Assembly: GCA_948602995.1 (NCBI GenBank)
Contig: CAPEBR010000001.1
Span: 184,199-248,198, forward strand
Length of the DNA stretch: 64,000 nucleotides
Source of the DNA: an uncultured Dorea sp.
GTDB taxonomy: Bacteria; Bacillota; Clostridia; Lachnospirales; Lachnospiraceae
Direction of reading: 5' to 3'
The notes beneath the pieces are model-generated. The model saw nothing but the letters and a program-made list of their open reading frames with translations. It searched no databases and was not told the origin of the DNA. Below are positions 52,527-61,413 of the stretch, piece by piece (within the stretch, counting starts at the first letter, position 1; every line of letters begins with the position of its first letter). The translations under genes were made by a program, and so were the position numbers.

Positions 52527-53500
52527 TGCCGTCCTTCCTTTTCATAAGTCCTTTCACTGATAATATAGCGGGGGCGCGCCTTCGTCTCCATATAGATCTT
52601 TCCTATATACTCTCCAATTACCCCGATGCAGAGCAGTTGGATACCGCCCACAAAACATACAATACAGATGATGCTTGCCCAGCCTGACACAGTAGCACCA
52701 GTCAGATTACCTGCCACTGCCCAGATAATTCCGATAAAACTTAAAACCGCTACAAGAAGTCCCAAAGAGGTAATCATACGGATTGGCTTGATAGACAGAC
52801 TCGTAATACCGTCACAGGCGAGCGCCAGCATTTTCCTAAGAGGATAGTGACTCTCTCCTGCAATTCGTTCCGCACGTTCATAATACACGGATGTACTCCT
52901 AAAGCCCACCAGCGGCATCATTCCCCTTAGGAAAATATTCACTTCCTTAAAGTTCTGGAATTCCTGCAGTACTCTGCTAGAAACCAGACGATAATCCGCA
53001 TGGTTGAACACCACCTCGGCGCCCATGAAATTCATGACCTTATAAAAGCTCTCTGCTGTCGCCCGCTTAAAGATCGTATCCTTATCCCGTTTCGAGCGTA
53101 CACCATATACAATCTCACAGCCTGACAGATATTCATCCACCATCTTGTCCATGGCGTTTATATCGTCCTGTCCGTCACAGTCAATTGAGATCGTAATGTC
53201 ACACTGGTCCTTTGCCTCCATCAGCCCTGCAAGTACCGCATTCTGATGCCCCCTGTTTCTGCTCTGGCTAATACCCAGGAAATGCCCATCCTGGTCTGCA
53301 AGCTCAGTAATAATCTTCCAGGTTGCATCTCTGGAACCGTCATTTACAAACAGGATTCTGCTGTCATCACTGATTTTCTTTGATGAAACCAAATCCCTGA
53401 CCTTCTTAAGAAAGACGCCGCTGGTAACCGGAAGCACCTCCTCCTCGTTATAACAAGGAATCACTATATATAATACTGGAACTTGTTTTATCTTGCTCAT
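52523..53500 (-). CDS. GtrB/DPM-type polyprenyl-phosphate glycosyltransferase
   Basis: A 325-residue GT2 enzyme with two C-terminal hydrophobic segments (about 235-300). VLYIVIPCYNEEEVLP is the start of the GT-A fold, SIDCDGQDDI contains the metal-binding Asp cluster, and DYRLVSSRVLQEF and GFRSTSVYYERAERIAG-type residues follow. GtrB-like proteins charge undecaprenyl phosphate with glucose or GlcNAc. The ATG at 53500 with GGAGGAG upstream is preferred over the longer frame that would overlap the GT-C gene by 185 bp; a 53-bp overlap remains. Confidence 0.87.
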   Translation of the reverse strand: MSKIKQVPVLYIVIPCYNEEEVLPVTSGVFLKKVRDLVSSKKISDDSRILFVNDGSRDATWKIITELADQDGHFLGISQSRNRGHQNAVLAGLMEAKDQCDITISIDCDGQDDINAMDKMVDEYLSGCEIVYGVRSKRDKDTIFKRATAESFYKVMNFMGAEVVFNHADYRLVSSRVLQEFQNFKEVNIFLRGMMPLVGFRSTSVYYERAERIAGESHYPLRKMLALACDGITSLSIKPIRMITSLGLLVAVLSFIGIIWAVAGNLTGATVSGWASIICIVCFVGGIQLLCIGVIGEYIGKIYMETKARPRYIISERTYEKEGRQ

Positions 53501-55697
53501 GATTCTCCTCCCTGCGAAGCCACAGATACAAAAGTACTGCCGCCACAAATAAACTGCCGCATAGAACTGCCCCGGCTTTTTTTGAACACCATTTTCCCCT
53601 GTACGCTCTGTAAGTCTGAAGGAAAAGATCATTCATCCGCTCCTTCCCGTTCACAGTCAATACACCCTCATACAAATCAATGTATTCATTCGACCTCTGC
53701 TTCATATATAAATTTCCGCTTCCATCTTCCAGCCGCTGAAGCACAAGTTTATACTTCTGCCTTCCCTTTGGGACAATTTCCTGCGTTTTTAGCACCACTC
53801 TTCCTTCTGGCAGAATCTCGCTTGCGCGAATCTCACCGGTATATATTTCCCGCTCCTCTTCATCTAGGAGTTTTACCTGATAACCAGCATCTGACCTTTT
53901 TGCAGCCCTGTCAGCTTCGGCAGAGAGCTCAATACAGTTCAGCGGTTTTTCGGCATAAAATTCCTGTGTCAGCTCCTTTAGTCCTCCTGCTTCCCTGATC
54001 GGCCTTACAGAGCGTTTACTAGAATTGTATACGCCAAAGTCCTTATGATCAATTACCGTATCTGTCATTCCATGAAAGCTTACCAGACATACGAACAGGA
54101 CGCCTGCTAACACTGCTGATATTTCCCAGTATCTCTCCCGTATTTTAAGCCTTTCTCTTATAGCCGGAACCATGTCTGCCAGCACATCTGCGCCCTGCAT
54201 ACCGATCAGAAGCATGATATAAATAAACGGCGCTGTATAAGAGCCCTTAACCTCCCAGAAACAATAGAACAGGATTCCGCCAAAAAGCGACAGAACGAAC
54301 ACAAACTGATATGCATGGATCTCTTTCTTCCTTAAAAGGGACTGTATCCCCACAATAATCAAAAGCAGACTGGCAATCCGGAAGGCACAGCAATAAAGGC
54401 GGAACAGGTCCATCCTGTCTCCCAGAATCCACGAATACAGCTTTGTCTGCTTCATATCCTGCGCCGCCTTGGGAAGAATCTCAATCCCGTCTCCGGGACT
54501 CCAGGAAACGATAATCTTATTGTAGAAAAATGACACAAGCTCTGCTTTCCCGGCCTCTCTGTAATTTTCCATAAGCCTCCTGACGGTTGCATTTGTCTTT
54601 TCCTTTTTTGTATCAAAGCTCTCCGTGTATCTGAGATCTTCAAAATTATGCTTTCCTTCACCGTGAGATCCCATCATCAGCCAGTGTGTAATAGGAAAAT
54701 TCTTGTCAGAAACCGAAGAAAAATAACGTTCATTCAGCCTTGATATTCCCTGAAACAATATAACTCCTGTAACCATACAGATGACCACACACCGGATCAG
54801 CATGTACCTGTTTTCCTTTTTCCTGACCGCCCACAATACGGCGCAGATCATGAATGCAATCAGCGGAATTACTGCCGTCGGGCGTATAAAATAACCGATC
54901 ACACTGCTTACCGCTTCCATAATACATGCAAAAATCCAATGTCCTCTCCTCTTCTCCTGGTAAATACAAATACCAAAATAAACAACTGCCATCATGATCG
55001 GAATACTGAGCACATTCGTATACACCCATAGTACCAGCACATAATATACCGGATTCAGCACACAAAGAGCCAGAATCTTTGCCCCCGTCCGTATTCCTCC
55101 TATCCTCACCCCTGTCAGATACATAAATAGTACTGCTGTCATAATACCAGTCACGGCTAAAATAACCAAAGGGGTATAGACATCTTGAACCCCTGCTTTC
55201 AGCAGCAGTCTGAATAGCCAGGAACATAGTATCGTCAGAAAATAATTATTCGAGTACTTGCCAAAATACTCTGCGTGCACCCCATCCCGGGGCAGGGATC
55301 TGCTTCCTGTCTTTGCAAAATACATTGCCGTATCCTGCACATTCAAGGCATCCGAATATGGAACAGACCTAAAGCAGCAGATCATAATTGCAAAACCAGC
55401 TGCCATCAGCCCAAACATCACACATACGCATATCACCAGCCTCCTGTGGTCTAATCTGTCGAAACAGCGATACAGAAGCATAATTAATACACAAATCATC
55501 ACAGCCAGTAAAATCGGGAGAATCAGCCGTACTGAACCAGAAAACAAGTCGGCAAAGAGATTCTCCTGCGCATACACAACTGCTCCTGCACAAATCAGAA
55601 TACTCAGGAAAAATGTAACAGCCAGTATTATTCTATATGCAAAAAGATCAAACCGTTTTTTCATCTCAGCCCACAATCCTTTCCTTCGTCTGTCCAT
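53448..55697 (-). CDS. GT-C type polytopic glycosyltransferase (GtrC-like partner)
   Basis: A protein of about 749 residues with about 11-12 hydrophobic segments in the first 500 residues, one more at the extreme C-terminus, and an extracytoplasmic region (about 520-720) between them. Acidic residues follow the first long loop (PYSDALNVQDTAMYF), as in GT-C enzymes using polyprenyl-phosphate sugars. Overlap with the GtrB-like gene and proximity to GtrA suggest it is the specific transferase that decorates a wall polymer outside the membrane. The start is uncertain: the ATG at 55697 is about 22 nt after GAGGAGGAG. Confidence 0.68.
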   Translation of the reverse strand: MDRRRKGLWAEMKKRFDLFAYRIILAVTFFLSILICAGAVVYAQENLFADLFSGSVRLILPILLAVMICVLIMLLYRCFDRLDHRRLVICVCVMFGLMAAGFAIMICCFRSVPYSDALNVQDTAMYFAKTGSRSLPRDGVHAEYFGKYSNNYFLTILCSWLFRLLLKAGVQDVYTPLVILAVTGIMTAVLFMYLTGVRIGGIRTGAKILALCVLNPVYYVLVLWVYTNVLSIPIMMAVVYFGICIYQEKRRGHWIFACIMEAVSSVIGYFIRPTAVIPLIAFMICAVLWAVRKKENRYMLIRCVVICMVTGVILFQGISRLNERYFSSVSDKNFPITHWLMMGSHGEGKHNFEDLRYTESFDTKKEKTNATVRRLMENYREAGKAELVSFFYNKIIVSWSPGDGIEILPKAAQDMKQTKLYSWILGDRMDLFRLYCCAFRIASLLLIIVGIQSLLRKKEIHAYQFVFVLSLFGGILFYCFWEVKGSYTAPFIYIMLLIGMQGADVLADMVPAIRERLKIRERYWEISAVLAGVLFVCLVSFHGMTDTVIDHKDFGVYNSSKRSVRPIREAGGLKELTQEFYAEKPLNCIELSAEADRAAKRSDAGYQVKLLDEEEREIYTGEIRASEILPEGRVVLKTQEIVPKGRQKYKLVLQRLEDGSGNLYMKQRSNEYIDLYEGVLTVNGKERMNDLFLQTYRAYRGKWCSKKAGAVLCGSLFVAAVLLYLWLRREENHEQDKTSSSIIYSDSLL

Positions 55698-55731
55698 CGC
55701 ATTTCTTCTTATTATACTCTCCTCCTCGCAG

Positions 55732-55785
55732 AATATCAATTGGGGACGGGGCATTTTTAAAAATGCCCCGTCCCCAATTGATATT
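55732..55785. repeat. Perfect 54-bp palindrome (copy 1 of a repeated element)
   Basis: The two 27-bp arms are exact reverse complements with no spacer. The core is TTGGGGACGGGGCATTTTT followed by its complement. It overlaps the stop codon of the GH25 gene by 2 bp and ends about 35 bp before the GT-C start region. A 38-bp core recurs at 63886-63923, also just after a stop codon. A bidirectional terminator or a REP/MITE-like element are the two readings. Confidence 0.9.
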
Positions 55786-58150
55786 ATGATACTTTTTTCA
55801 AATATTTAGACACAATGTAATAGTTTTTCGACCCTTTCTTAAAACGATACCATGTATAACCGTTTTTCTTCTTGGAGTAGCCCTTCTCTACATTAATTTT
55901 TGTTCCTTTTTTGAGGGTTCCCTTTGTTTTGTAGGATGTGCCTGCTCCGCTCCGGTAGTTTACTTTTGTCTTTGTCTTATACTTTACATAGGTCTTTCCT
56001 GCCTTTTTCACATATTTAGACGCTATGTAATAGGTCTTTGTGCCCTTCTTAAAACGATACCACGTATAACCGTTTTTCTTCTTGGAATAGCCTTTTTCGA
56101 TGTTAATGGTCTTTCCTTTTGCCAGTGTCCCTTTCACGGCATACGAGGTGCCCGCACCGCTCCGGTAGTTTACCTTTGCCTTTGTCTGATACTTTACATA
56201 AGTTGGCGTCACTGCCGGCTTGGTTGTCACTACCGGCTTCGGCGATGTTGTGGATGTGTTCACCTTTTTCAGATATGCAGACGCGATATAGTAGGTATTT
56301 GAATTCATCAGAAAGCGGTACCATGTATAACCATTTGCACTGTGTGAATATCCCTTTTCGACACTGATTGTCTTTCCCTTTGTCAGGGTTCCTTTTACGG
56401 CATAGGATGTACCTGCCCCGTTCCGGTAGTTCACCTGGTCCGTAGTCTGGTAGTTTTCATATGAAGCCTTCTTCCCACTGATGCCTGAGCCTACATAACC
56501 GCTTCTGGTACTGCCTTTATAAGCTCTGACTGTATATGCATAAAGCGTCCCTGTCACTCCTGTTGTATCTGAATAAGTAACGGTACTGTTATTATCCACT
56601 TTCCCGATCTGAGTCCAGGATCCGCCTGTCTCCTTCTCCTTCCGGTGGATCGTATACCCGTCCGCCTCGGGTATCTTCTCCCAGGTCACCTTCACGTCAG
56701 AGGAAGAACCCTGTGCGGATATCAGCGCCGGGGTCTTAAGATACAGGCATCCTACTCCGGCTTCATCGTATGTACTCTCTACACTGCCGTTATAGCCACT
56801 GACGGTATAGATGTATTCTGTTCCGGAAACTGCTGTCGTATCCTTATACTGCACTGTATTTCCCGGCTGGACTGACGCAATTTTTGTCCAGCTGCTGTCA
56901 GCAGTCCCGGCCGTCTTCCGGTATATATGATATCCGGCTGCATTGGCAATCTCCTTCCACTTTACGGTCACTGCCCCGTTACTGTTTGATGCCGAGGACA
57001 GAACCGGCTGCTCCAGTGAATCTACCGGCGGAACTACAGGAACATCTCCGCCATCCTTTACATATCTGACATTCATGTCCACGTTGCCGCTGATCCCGTT
57101 CACTCTTCCTGTTGAACTGTACTGCCAGTAATTATAGTCTCCCGCATAATCTGTCTTAGTTGTATAATGCGCAAGCCAGATCTGATAAGATGCGCTGATT
57201 GTACCCGGATTCAGATAATTCAAGAGCATGTCCGGATTAGCATATACCATGGGCGTATATCCACGCGAAACTACTTCCTGGCAGAATGCCATGCAGACAC
57301 TGGTTGCTGCAGCTTTATTTTTATTTTTAAATTTATCATACAGACGTCCTATATGCGATCCGCCTTCGCTTGCAAATTCGAAATCCATAATGACTGGCAG
57401 TGAAATATTATATCCTTTAATCTTATCTATGATGTAGTTCGCCTCTTGCTTTGCCTCAGCCGTAGTCGTAGCCTGGGAGAATATATACACGCCCACCGGA
57501 ATTCCCGCTGCAATTGCTCCCTGCAGATTCGTATATGCATAGGGATCAACTGCCAAAGTACCCGCTGTTCCCCAGCCGCGGTACGCTACTCTTATAAACG
57601 CAAAGTCAATTCCCGCCTTCTTCACCTTATTCCAGTCTATTACACCATTCCACTGGGATACATCAATCCCATCCTGAATCGTGTACCCGCTGCTGAATCT
57701 GCTGTCATGCTGTATCCCCGACGCACGGGCCCCGAAGGATGCCGCCCCAAAGAATTCCTCTGGAATATCTCCGGTAAGTCGTCCCTTTCCTGGATCGTCA
57801 TTTCCTGCCGTTCCTGTGTCTTTTTCTACGTCATGACTGCTCTGGTCTTCATCTGCCTTCGTTTTCCCATCTGCATGGTTATCCTGAGCAGAGGGATCTT
57901 CTGGCTCTGACGGCTGTACCGGCCCGGCTGGCTGTTGTACCGGCTGCACCGGCTCTGACGGCTGCACTGGTTCCGACAGCTGTCCTGGCTCAGCTGACTG
58001 CGCTGTTCCTGATGACTGACCAGGTTCTGATGACTGTACCGATGGTACTGCCGCTGTGCCTGGCTCCTGTGCAGACACTGGAAAGGATATTGATGCAGCA
58101 CACAGACATACGATCAGTAAATATGCCATCCCCTTATTAAATTTCCGCAT
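55784..58150 (-). CDS. Exported GH25 lysozyme with FN3 and three SH3 repeats
   Basis: A 788-residue secreted wall hydrolase. Signal peptide 1-27, a Pro/Gln/Ser-rich linker (about 30-110, EPGQ and EPVQP repeats), then GH25 (about 153-363): GIDVSQWNGVIDWNKVKKAG, PVIMDFEFASEGG with acidic catalytic residues, and YNYWQYSSTGRVNGISGNVD. Two FN3 repeats (about 375-465 and 466-555) and three SH3b repeats (near 563, 653, 722) follow, each with the pattern VNYRxGAGTSY and GYTWYRF. The enzyme cleaves MurNAc-GlcNAc bonds. GH25 frequently pairs with phage, but here it is a chromosomal wall-remodelling gene beside an L,D-transpeptidase. Confidence 0.9.
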   Translation of the reverse strand: MRKFNKGMAYLLIVCLCAASISFPVSAQEPGTAAVPSVQSSEPGQSSGTAQSAEPGQLSEPVQPSEPVQPVQQPAGPVQPSEPEDPSAQDNHADGKTKADEDQSSHDVEKDTGTAGNDDPGKGRLTGDIPEEFFGAASFGARASGIQHDSRFSSGYTIQDGIDVSQWNGVIDWNKVKKAGIDFAFIRVAYRGWGTAGTLAVDPYAYTNLQGAIAAGIPVGVYIFSQATTTAEAKQEANYIIDKIKGYNISLPVIMDFEFASEGGSHIGRLYDKFKNKNKAAATSVCMAFCQEVVSRGYTPMVYANPDMLLNYLNPGTISASYQIWLAHYTTKTDYAGDYNYWQYSSTGRVNGISGNVDMNVRYVKDGGDVPVVPPVDSLEQPVLSSASNSNGAVTVKWKEIANAAGYHIYRKTAGTADSSWTKIASVQPGNTVQYKDTTAVSGTEYIYTVSGYNGSVESTYDEAGVGCLYLKTPALISAQGSSSDVKVTWEKIPEADGYTIHRKEKETGGSWTQIGKVDNNSTVTYSDTTGVTGTLYAYTVRAYKGSTRSGYVGSGISGKKASYENYQTTDQVNYRNGAGTSYAVKGTLTKGKTISVEKGYSHSANGYTWYRFLMNSNTYYIASAYLKKVNTSTTSPKPVVTTKPAVTPTYVKYQTKAKVNYRSGAGTSYAVKGTLAKGKTINIEKGYSKKKNGYTWYRFKKGTKTYYIASKYVKKAGKTYVKYKTKTKVNYRSGAGTSYKTKGTLKKGTKINVEKGYSKKKNGYTWYRFKKGSKNYYIVSKYLKKVS
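55793..56460 (-). repeat. Three tandem SH3b coding repeats in the GH25 gene
   Basis: About 200-260-bp units repeat within the 3' end of the gene, encoding YRxGAGTSYxxKGTLxKG followed by GYTWYRF and YYIASxYxKK. The last two units are nearly identical at the DNA level over stretches such as those around 55835-55885 and 56045-56095, so recombination could change copy number. Confidence 0.75.
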
Positions 58151-58221
58151 TCGTACCTCCTTAATCTCTTAATGAATAAAAATGTTGCTACCTGCTGCTC
58201 CCCCTCTGTTGTTCCTCAACA

Positions 58222-58251
58222 ACCATATCATAGTGTTTCTTACTTTGTCAA
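58222..58251 (-). promoter_or_regulatory. Probable promoter of the GH25 gene
   Basis: On the minus strand TTGACA (58246-58251) and TATGGT (58222-58227) are 18 bp apart, the -35 perfect and the -10 four of six. A 6-bp hairpin GTTGTT/AACAAC (58208-58223) overlaps the expected transcript start. The promoter is about 75 bp before the ATG. Confidence 0.5.
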
Positions 58252-58261
58252 ATAGCGGAAG

Positions 58262-59473
58262 TTATTTCCACTTACGCAGGCTGTTACTGGATACGGTTAG
58301 CTTTTTACAGCTTTGGCGTACCTGAACGATTGCCTGGCTCGTGCCTTTTTTACAGTATATCTTATTTCCCGTTATTTTGACCTTCCCGAGCTTCGACAGA
58401 CACTTTGTCTCACTGCTGTTAAAATAGGCCTTCAGATGTATTCCATTCCTGTTTCCATAGACCTTATTATTTGTAATCTTCAAGGTGGACTTCGCCATAG
58501 AGGACGGAGCCTTTCCGAAGATAGCCACATGGATTCCTACTGTATAGGAAGAATTCCCGTCAGTTCTTTTTGCTTTTGTCTTGATTGTGTTTTTGCTGAT
58601 CTCGCCGCCTATGGTATTAAAATATGCAAGCGCCTCGGATGTGGTTCCCACAAGCGTATTCCCTTTAATTACAACATTTTTGTGGAATTTGTTTCTCCAT
58701 TTTCCGTTTTCAGAGTCGGTCCAGTTCACGCCTACTGCACGGGCCCCGGTAACAGTATTATTTAAAATATATATGTTTTTGCATGTCTGCCCTTTTACAT
58801 ACTGGCTGCCGTACTCGGCAATCTTTGGCGCTGTTTTCTTTGTTGCAATATCAATCTGAATCTGCTCCTCAAGACATTTAGCCGGATTCGATCCAATCGC
58901 CGCCACCTTACAGTTTTTAATTGTTACATTGGTGCAGGCAATAATCTCTATGGCATGTCCTATGTAGTTTGCGTTACAGTCAACACTGTCCATGACAAGA
59001 TTTTTTACAAATGCAAATGCGAAAAGGCTCCCGGTTCTTCCCTTTTTATCTGCACTCCGCCATGTTCCGCCTATAATTGACAGATTCTTTATCTTTCTGT
59101 CAGGGGCTGCGAAAAGTGCATTGGATGCCTTTTTTCCGATGACTCTGGCGCCAGTGGCAATCAGGGTCGTATTATTGCCTGGCTGTAATGTGCCGTTCAG
59201 TCTGATTGTGGAGCCCTTTGGAATTACCACCGTCTTCTTCTCATTTCCTGACATGAGGTAATTCAGGTTTCTGCAATTCGCACTAGAATCATTAGAAGGA
59301 ATCAGAACCTTCTGACCAGCATCATTATATGAAGCAATCTCTTTTCCATTAAACTCAATCATCTTGTCCTCAGCATGTGCCTTCACAGTACCTGGTATAA
59401 AAAATAAACCGCAGATAATAAGCATGCCCAGAAAGAGCTGCTTCTTTTTTGATTGTTTCACTTTGTTTCTCAT
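58262..59473 (-). CDS. Exported right-handed beta-helix protein
   Basis: A 403-residue secreted protein with a basic start and signal peptide (about 10-34, KKQLFLGMLIICGLFFIPGT) and repeated beta-helix turns such as NVTIKNCKVAAIGSNP, NIYILNNTVTGARAVGVNW, NVVIKGNTLVGTTSEAL and KITNNKVYGNRNGIHL. This is the pectate-lyase/Carb-binding parallel beta-helix fold, used by polysaccharide lyases, epimerases and adhesins. No catalytic set is recognisable by eye. It lies between two wall-enzyme genes, so action on a surface glycan is likely. A GCAGCC/GGCTGC hairpin stands 20 bp before its ribosome binding site. Confidence 0.75.
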   Translation of the reverse strand: MRNKVKQSKKKQLFLGMLIICGLFFIPGTVKAHAEDKMIEFNGKEIASYNDAGQKVLIPSNDSSANCRNLNYLMSGNEKKTVVIPKGSTIRLNGTLQPGNNTTLIATGARVIGKKASNALFAAPDRKIKNLSIIGGTWRSADKKGRTGSLFAFAFVKNLVMDSVDCNANYIGHAIEIIACTNVTIKNCKVAAIGSNPAKCLEEQIQIDIATKKTAPKIAEYGSQYVKGQTCKNIYILNNTVTGARAVGVNWTDSENGKWRNKFHKNVVIKGNTLVGTTSEALAYFNTIGGEISKNTIKTKAKRTDGNSSYTVGIHVAIFGKAPSSMAKSTLKITNNKVYGNRNGIHLKAYFNSSETKCLSKLGKVKITGNKIYCKKGTSQAIVQVRQSCKKLTVSSNSLRKWK

Positions 59474-59534
59474 AAAAATTTCCTCCTTTAGCTGCAGCCT
59501 TCCCGGGCTGCGTTATCCTTTCTTTATTTAATAT

Positions 59535-60512
59535 TTAATGACAGCCGTTTCTCTGGCACAATTTGTACATATTCGGGTCTGTCGGATCCCATTTATGGGA
59601 GGCTCTCAGACGTTCCGCCTTCGGTTTCCCAAGCGGCCCCGGTGACGAATCGTTATAGATTACAACCTTTGTTCTGAGCTTACAGTTGTCATAAATCCAT
59701 TTTGCATCTCCCGCCTTCAGCCGGACGCAGCCATGGGAGCACGTTGTCCCCATCTTATTATACTCAGCAACATCCAGATTCATATTATTCTTCGTCTTAT
59801 ACGGCGATGAATGGAAGAGAAAATCTCCCTGTATTCCTGTGCACCACTGTCCATAGCAAGGCCCCACTAAAAGAAGCCACCTGTATTTCTGCGGCGTATA
59901 GAATGTTCCCACAGGTGTGGATTTTCCTGTGGCACAGACAAATGCTTTTACCGGGATGATATATCCCCGTCTTCCATCCTTTGCATATACTGTAACTACA
60001 TTTTTCTTCTTATTTACCTTAAGAACATAGGAGGACTGCTTTCCGATCAGCCGGCTTACATCTTTTACGAGCTTTCCGTCCGAGTCGTAGTAAAGCTTAT
60101 AACCGTTTTTATAAATCCACCCCGAACTGTCCTTTTTATAGACAGACGAGTATGATCCGTACACCCTTTCCCTCTGTCCTCCCAGTTTCCTGTATGCCCG
60201 GATTTTATAATAATAGATCTTTCCCCTCTCTAAACCTTCGTCCGTCCATTTCAGCCTGCCGGGTTTCGGAACGGTCTTAATCTTCGTATATTCCCCGTTT
60301 CTTTCCTCACTCCGGTATATCTCATAGCCGCTGGCTCTTTTCGCCTGCCTCCATTTTAACACCACCTTTTTTGCATAGGCTTCCGTCTGCCTGGTAAATG
60401 ATGTCTTCCCCGGCCTTGCAGCGGCAGAGGCCGTTCCTCCGATACCCGCGCAAAGCAACAGAACCGCTATCACCGCAAGTACACTTTTAAGCATCTTCTC
60501 TTTGAATCTCAT
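59535..60512 (-). CDS. Exported L,D-transpeptidase (YkuD) with an FN3 domain
   Basis: A protein of about 325 residues. Signal segment (LKSVLAVIAVLLLCAGIGG), an FN3 repeat (about 30-125, KLRWKQAKRASGYEIYRS-like), then a YkuD domain: VLKVNKKKNVVTVYAKD, STPVGTFYTPQKY, FHSSPY and the catalytic motif SHGCVRL. It forms 3-3 cross-links in peptidoglycan or anchors proteins. The FN3 is close to those of the GH25 and glucosaminidase proteins. The start is uncertain between the ATG at 60512 and one at 60554; the shorter form gives a better signal peptide. A consensus promoter lies upstream. Confidence 0.85.
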   Translation of the reverse strand: MRFKEKMLKSVLAVIAVLLLCAGIGGTASAAARPGKTSFTRQTEAYAKKVVLKWRQAKRASGYEIYRSEERNGEYTKIKTVPKPGRLKWTDEGLERGKIYYYKIRAYRKLGGQRERVYGSYSSVYKKDSSGWIYKNGYKLYYDSDGKLVKDVSRLIGKQSSYVLKVNKKKNVVTVYAKDGRRGYIIPVKAFVCATGKSTPVGTFYTPQKYRWLLLVGPCYGQWCTGIQGDFLFHSSPYKTKNNMNLDVAEYNKMGTTCSHGCVRLKAGDAKWIYDNCKLRTKVVIYNDSSPGPLGKPKAERLRASHKWDPTDPNMYKLCQRNGCH

Positions 60513-60643
60513 CCTGTCTTTACCATCCTTTCCTGCCTTTTCCTCCGTGTTCATAAGCGTCAGATGATATCCTGACTCTAAGCAGTCTTTAAGCTGCCGA
60601 TGGCAGCATCTGATATTTATAATGCTAAATTTTTATTAACAAT

Positions 60644-60672
60644 ATATTACATTTTTATTACACAATTGTCAA
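60644..60672 (-). promoter_or_regulatory. Consensus promoter of the L,D-transpeptidase gene
   Basis: On the minus strand TTGACA (60667-60672) and TAATAT (60644-60649) are 17 bp apart; the -35 is perfect. It stands 10 bp after the transglycosylase stop. The leader contains a strong GCTGCC/GGCAGC hairpin (about 60592-60606). Confidence 0.8.
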
Positions 60673-60683
60673 ACAAAAAAACC

Positions 60684-61406
60684 TTATCTAGAAGGATTGT
60701 TTTTGATCATATCTGCCTGCCCTCTTGTAATGCATTTATACTTTACCATGCTGTCGAGCACCAGGCCGACACGCTTTTCCGCCTTCTCTCTGCTGACTTT
60801 TGGAGAATAGATAGAAGGGGCATTCGGCACGCCCGCCAGCATGGCTGCCTCATAATCGGTAAGCTCTAAAGGCTCTTTTTCAAAGTATCCCTTAGCAGCC
60901 TCGTAGATTCCGTCATAGTTACCGCCGAATCCCGCCATATTGACATAAATTTCAAAAATCTCATCCTTACTGTACTTTCTCTCGATATCAAATACGGCAA
61001 ATACCTCTGCCGCTTTTCGTTCAATTGTCTTTTTCCTTGTAAAGAGCAGATTTTTGGCAAGCTGCTGTGTAATCGTGCTTCCACCCTCCACAAAGGACAT
61101 TGCCCTAAGATCTGTCCAGGCCGCCCGGCAGAGTGCAATCGGGTCGATTCCGAAATGCTTCCGGAACCGATGGTCTTCCACCGATATGACCGCATTAATG
61201 TAAAACTCTGGAAGCTCCGAATATTTTGTAAAATGTTCCCTGCCGCGAATCTCGTCAAACCTTTCCTCAATCGACTTATTTGATATGGCATCCTGGTACA
61301 TCCTGTATCCCTTTATCCCGTAAAACATACCTAATACTGCTGTGGTACACAGGATAGCCGCTAAAAGTACGCATAGAACTCTTCTGACTGGATGTCTTCT
61401 CTTCAT
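60684..61406 (-). CDS. Monofunctional peptidoglycan transglycosylase (GT51)
   Basis: A 240-residue membrane-anchored GT51 enzyme that polymerises lipid II. One N-terminal transmembrane helix (about 8-28) precedes SVEDHRFRKHFGIDPIAL (first catalytic glutamate, ED-x2-F-x2-H), EGGSTITQQLAKNLLFTRKK and RKAAEVFAVFDIERKYSKDEIFEI. There is no transpeptidase domain. The ATG at 61406 is chosen because AGGAG is at a workable distance; the longer frame begins within the upstream gene. It overlaps the end of the GNAT gene's operon and is co-transcribed with it. Confidence 0.88.
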   Translation of the reverse strand: MKRRHPVRRVLCVLLAAILCTTAVLGMFYGIKGYRMYQDAISNKSIEERFDEIRGREHFTKYSELPEFYINAVISVEDHRFRKHFGIDPIALCRAAWTDLRAMSFVEGGSTITQQLAKNLLFTRKKTIERKAAEVFAVFDIERKYSKDEIFEIYVNMAGFGGNYDGIYEAAKGYFEKEPLELTDYEAAMLAGVPNAPSIYSPKVSREKAEKRVGLVLDSMVKYKCITRGQADMIKNNPSR

Positions 61407-61413
61407 GATTATG

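Noticed and set aside
55258..55809. Plus-strand frame of 183 codons
   Set aside because: Antisense to the GT-C protein and the end of the GH25 gene, crosses the palindrome, no start signal.
55784..58150. Prophage endolysin
   Set aside because: GH25 occurs in phages, but there is a signal peptide, no holin or phage gene nearby, and shared modules with other wall proteins of the region.
60673..60690. Terminator after the transglycosylase gene (short stem plus seven T)
   Set aside because: The stem is only four base pairs and overlaps the stop codon; it is followed at once by the -35 of the next promoter. Too weak to annotate.
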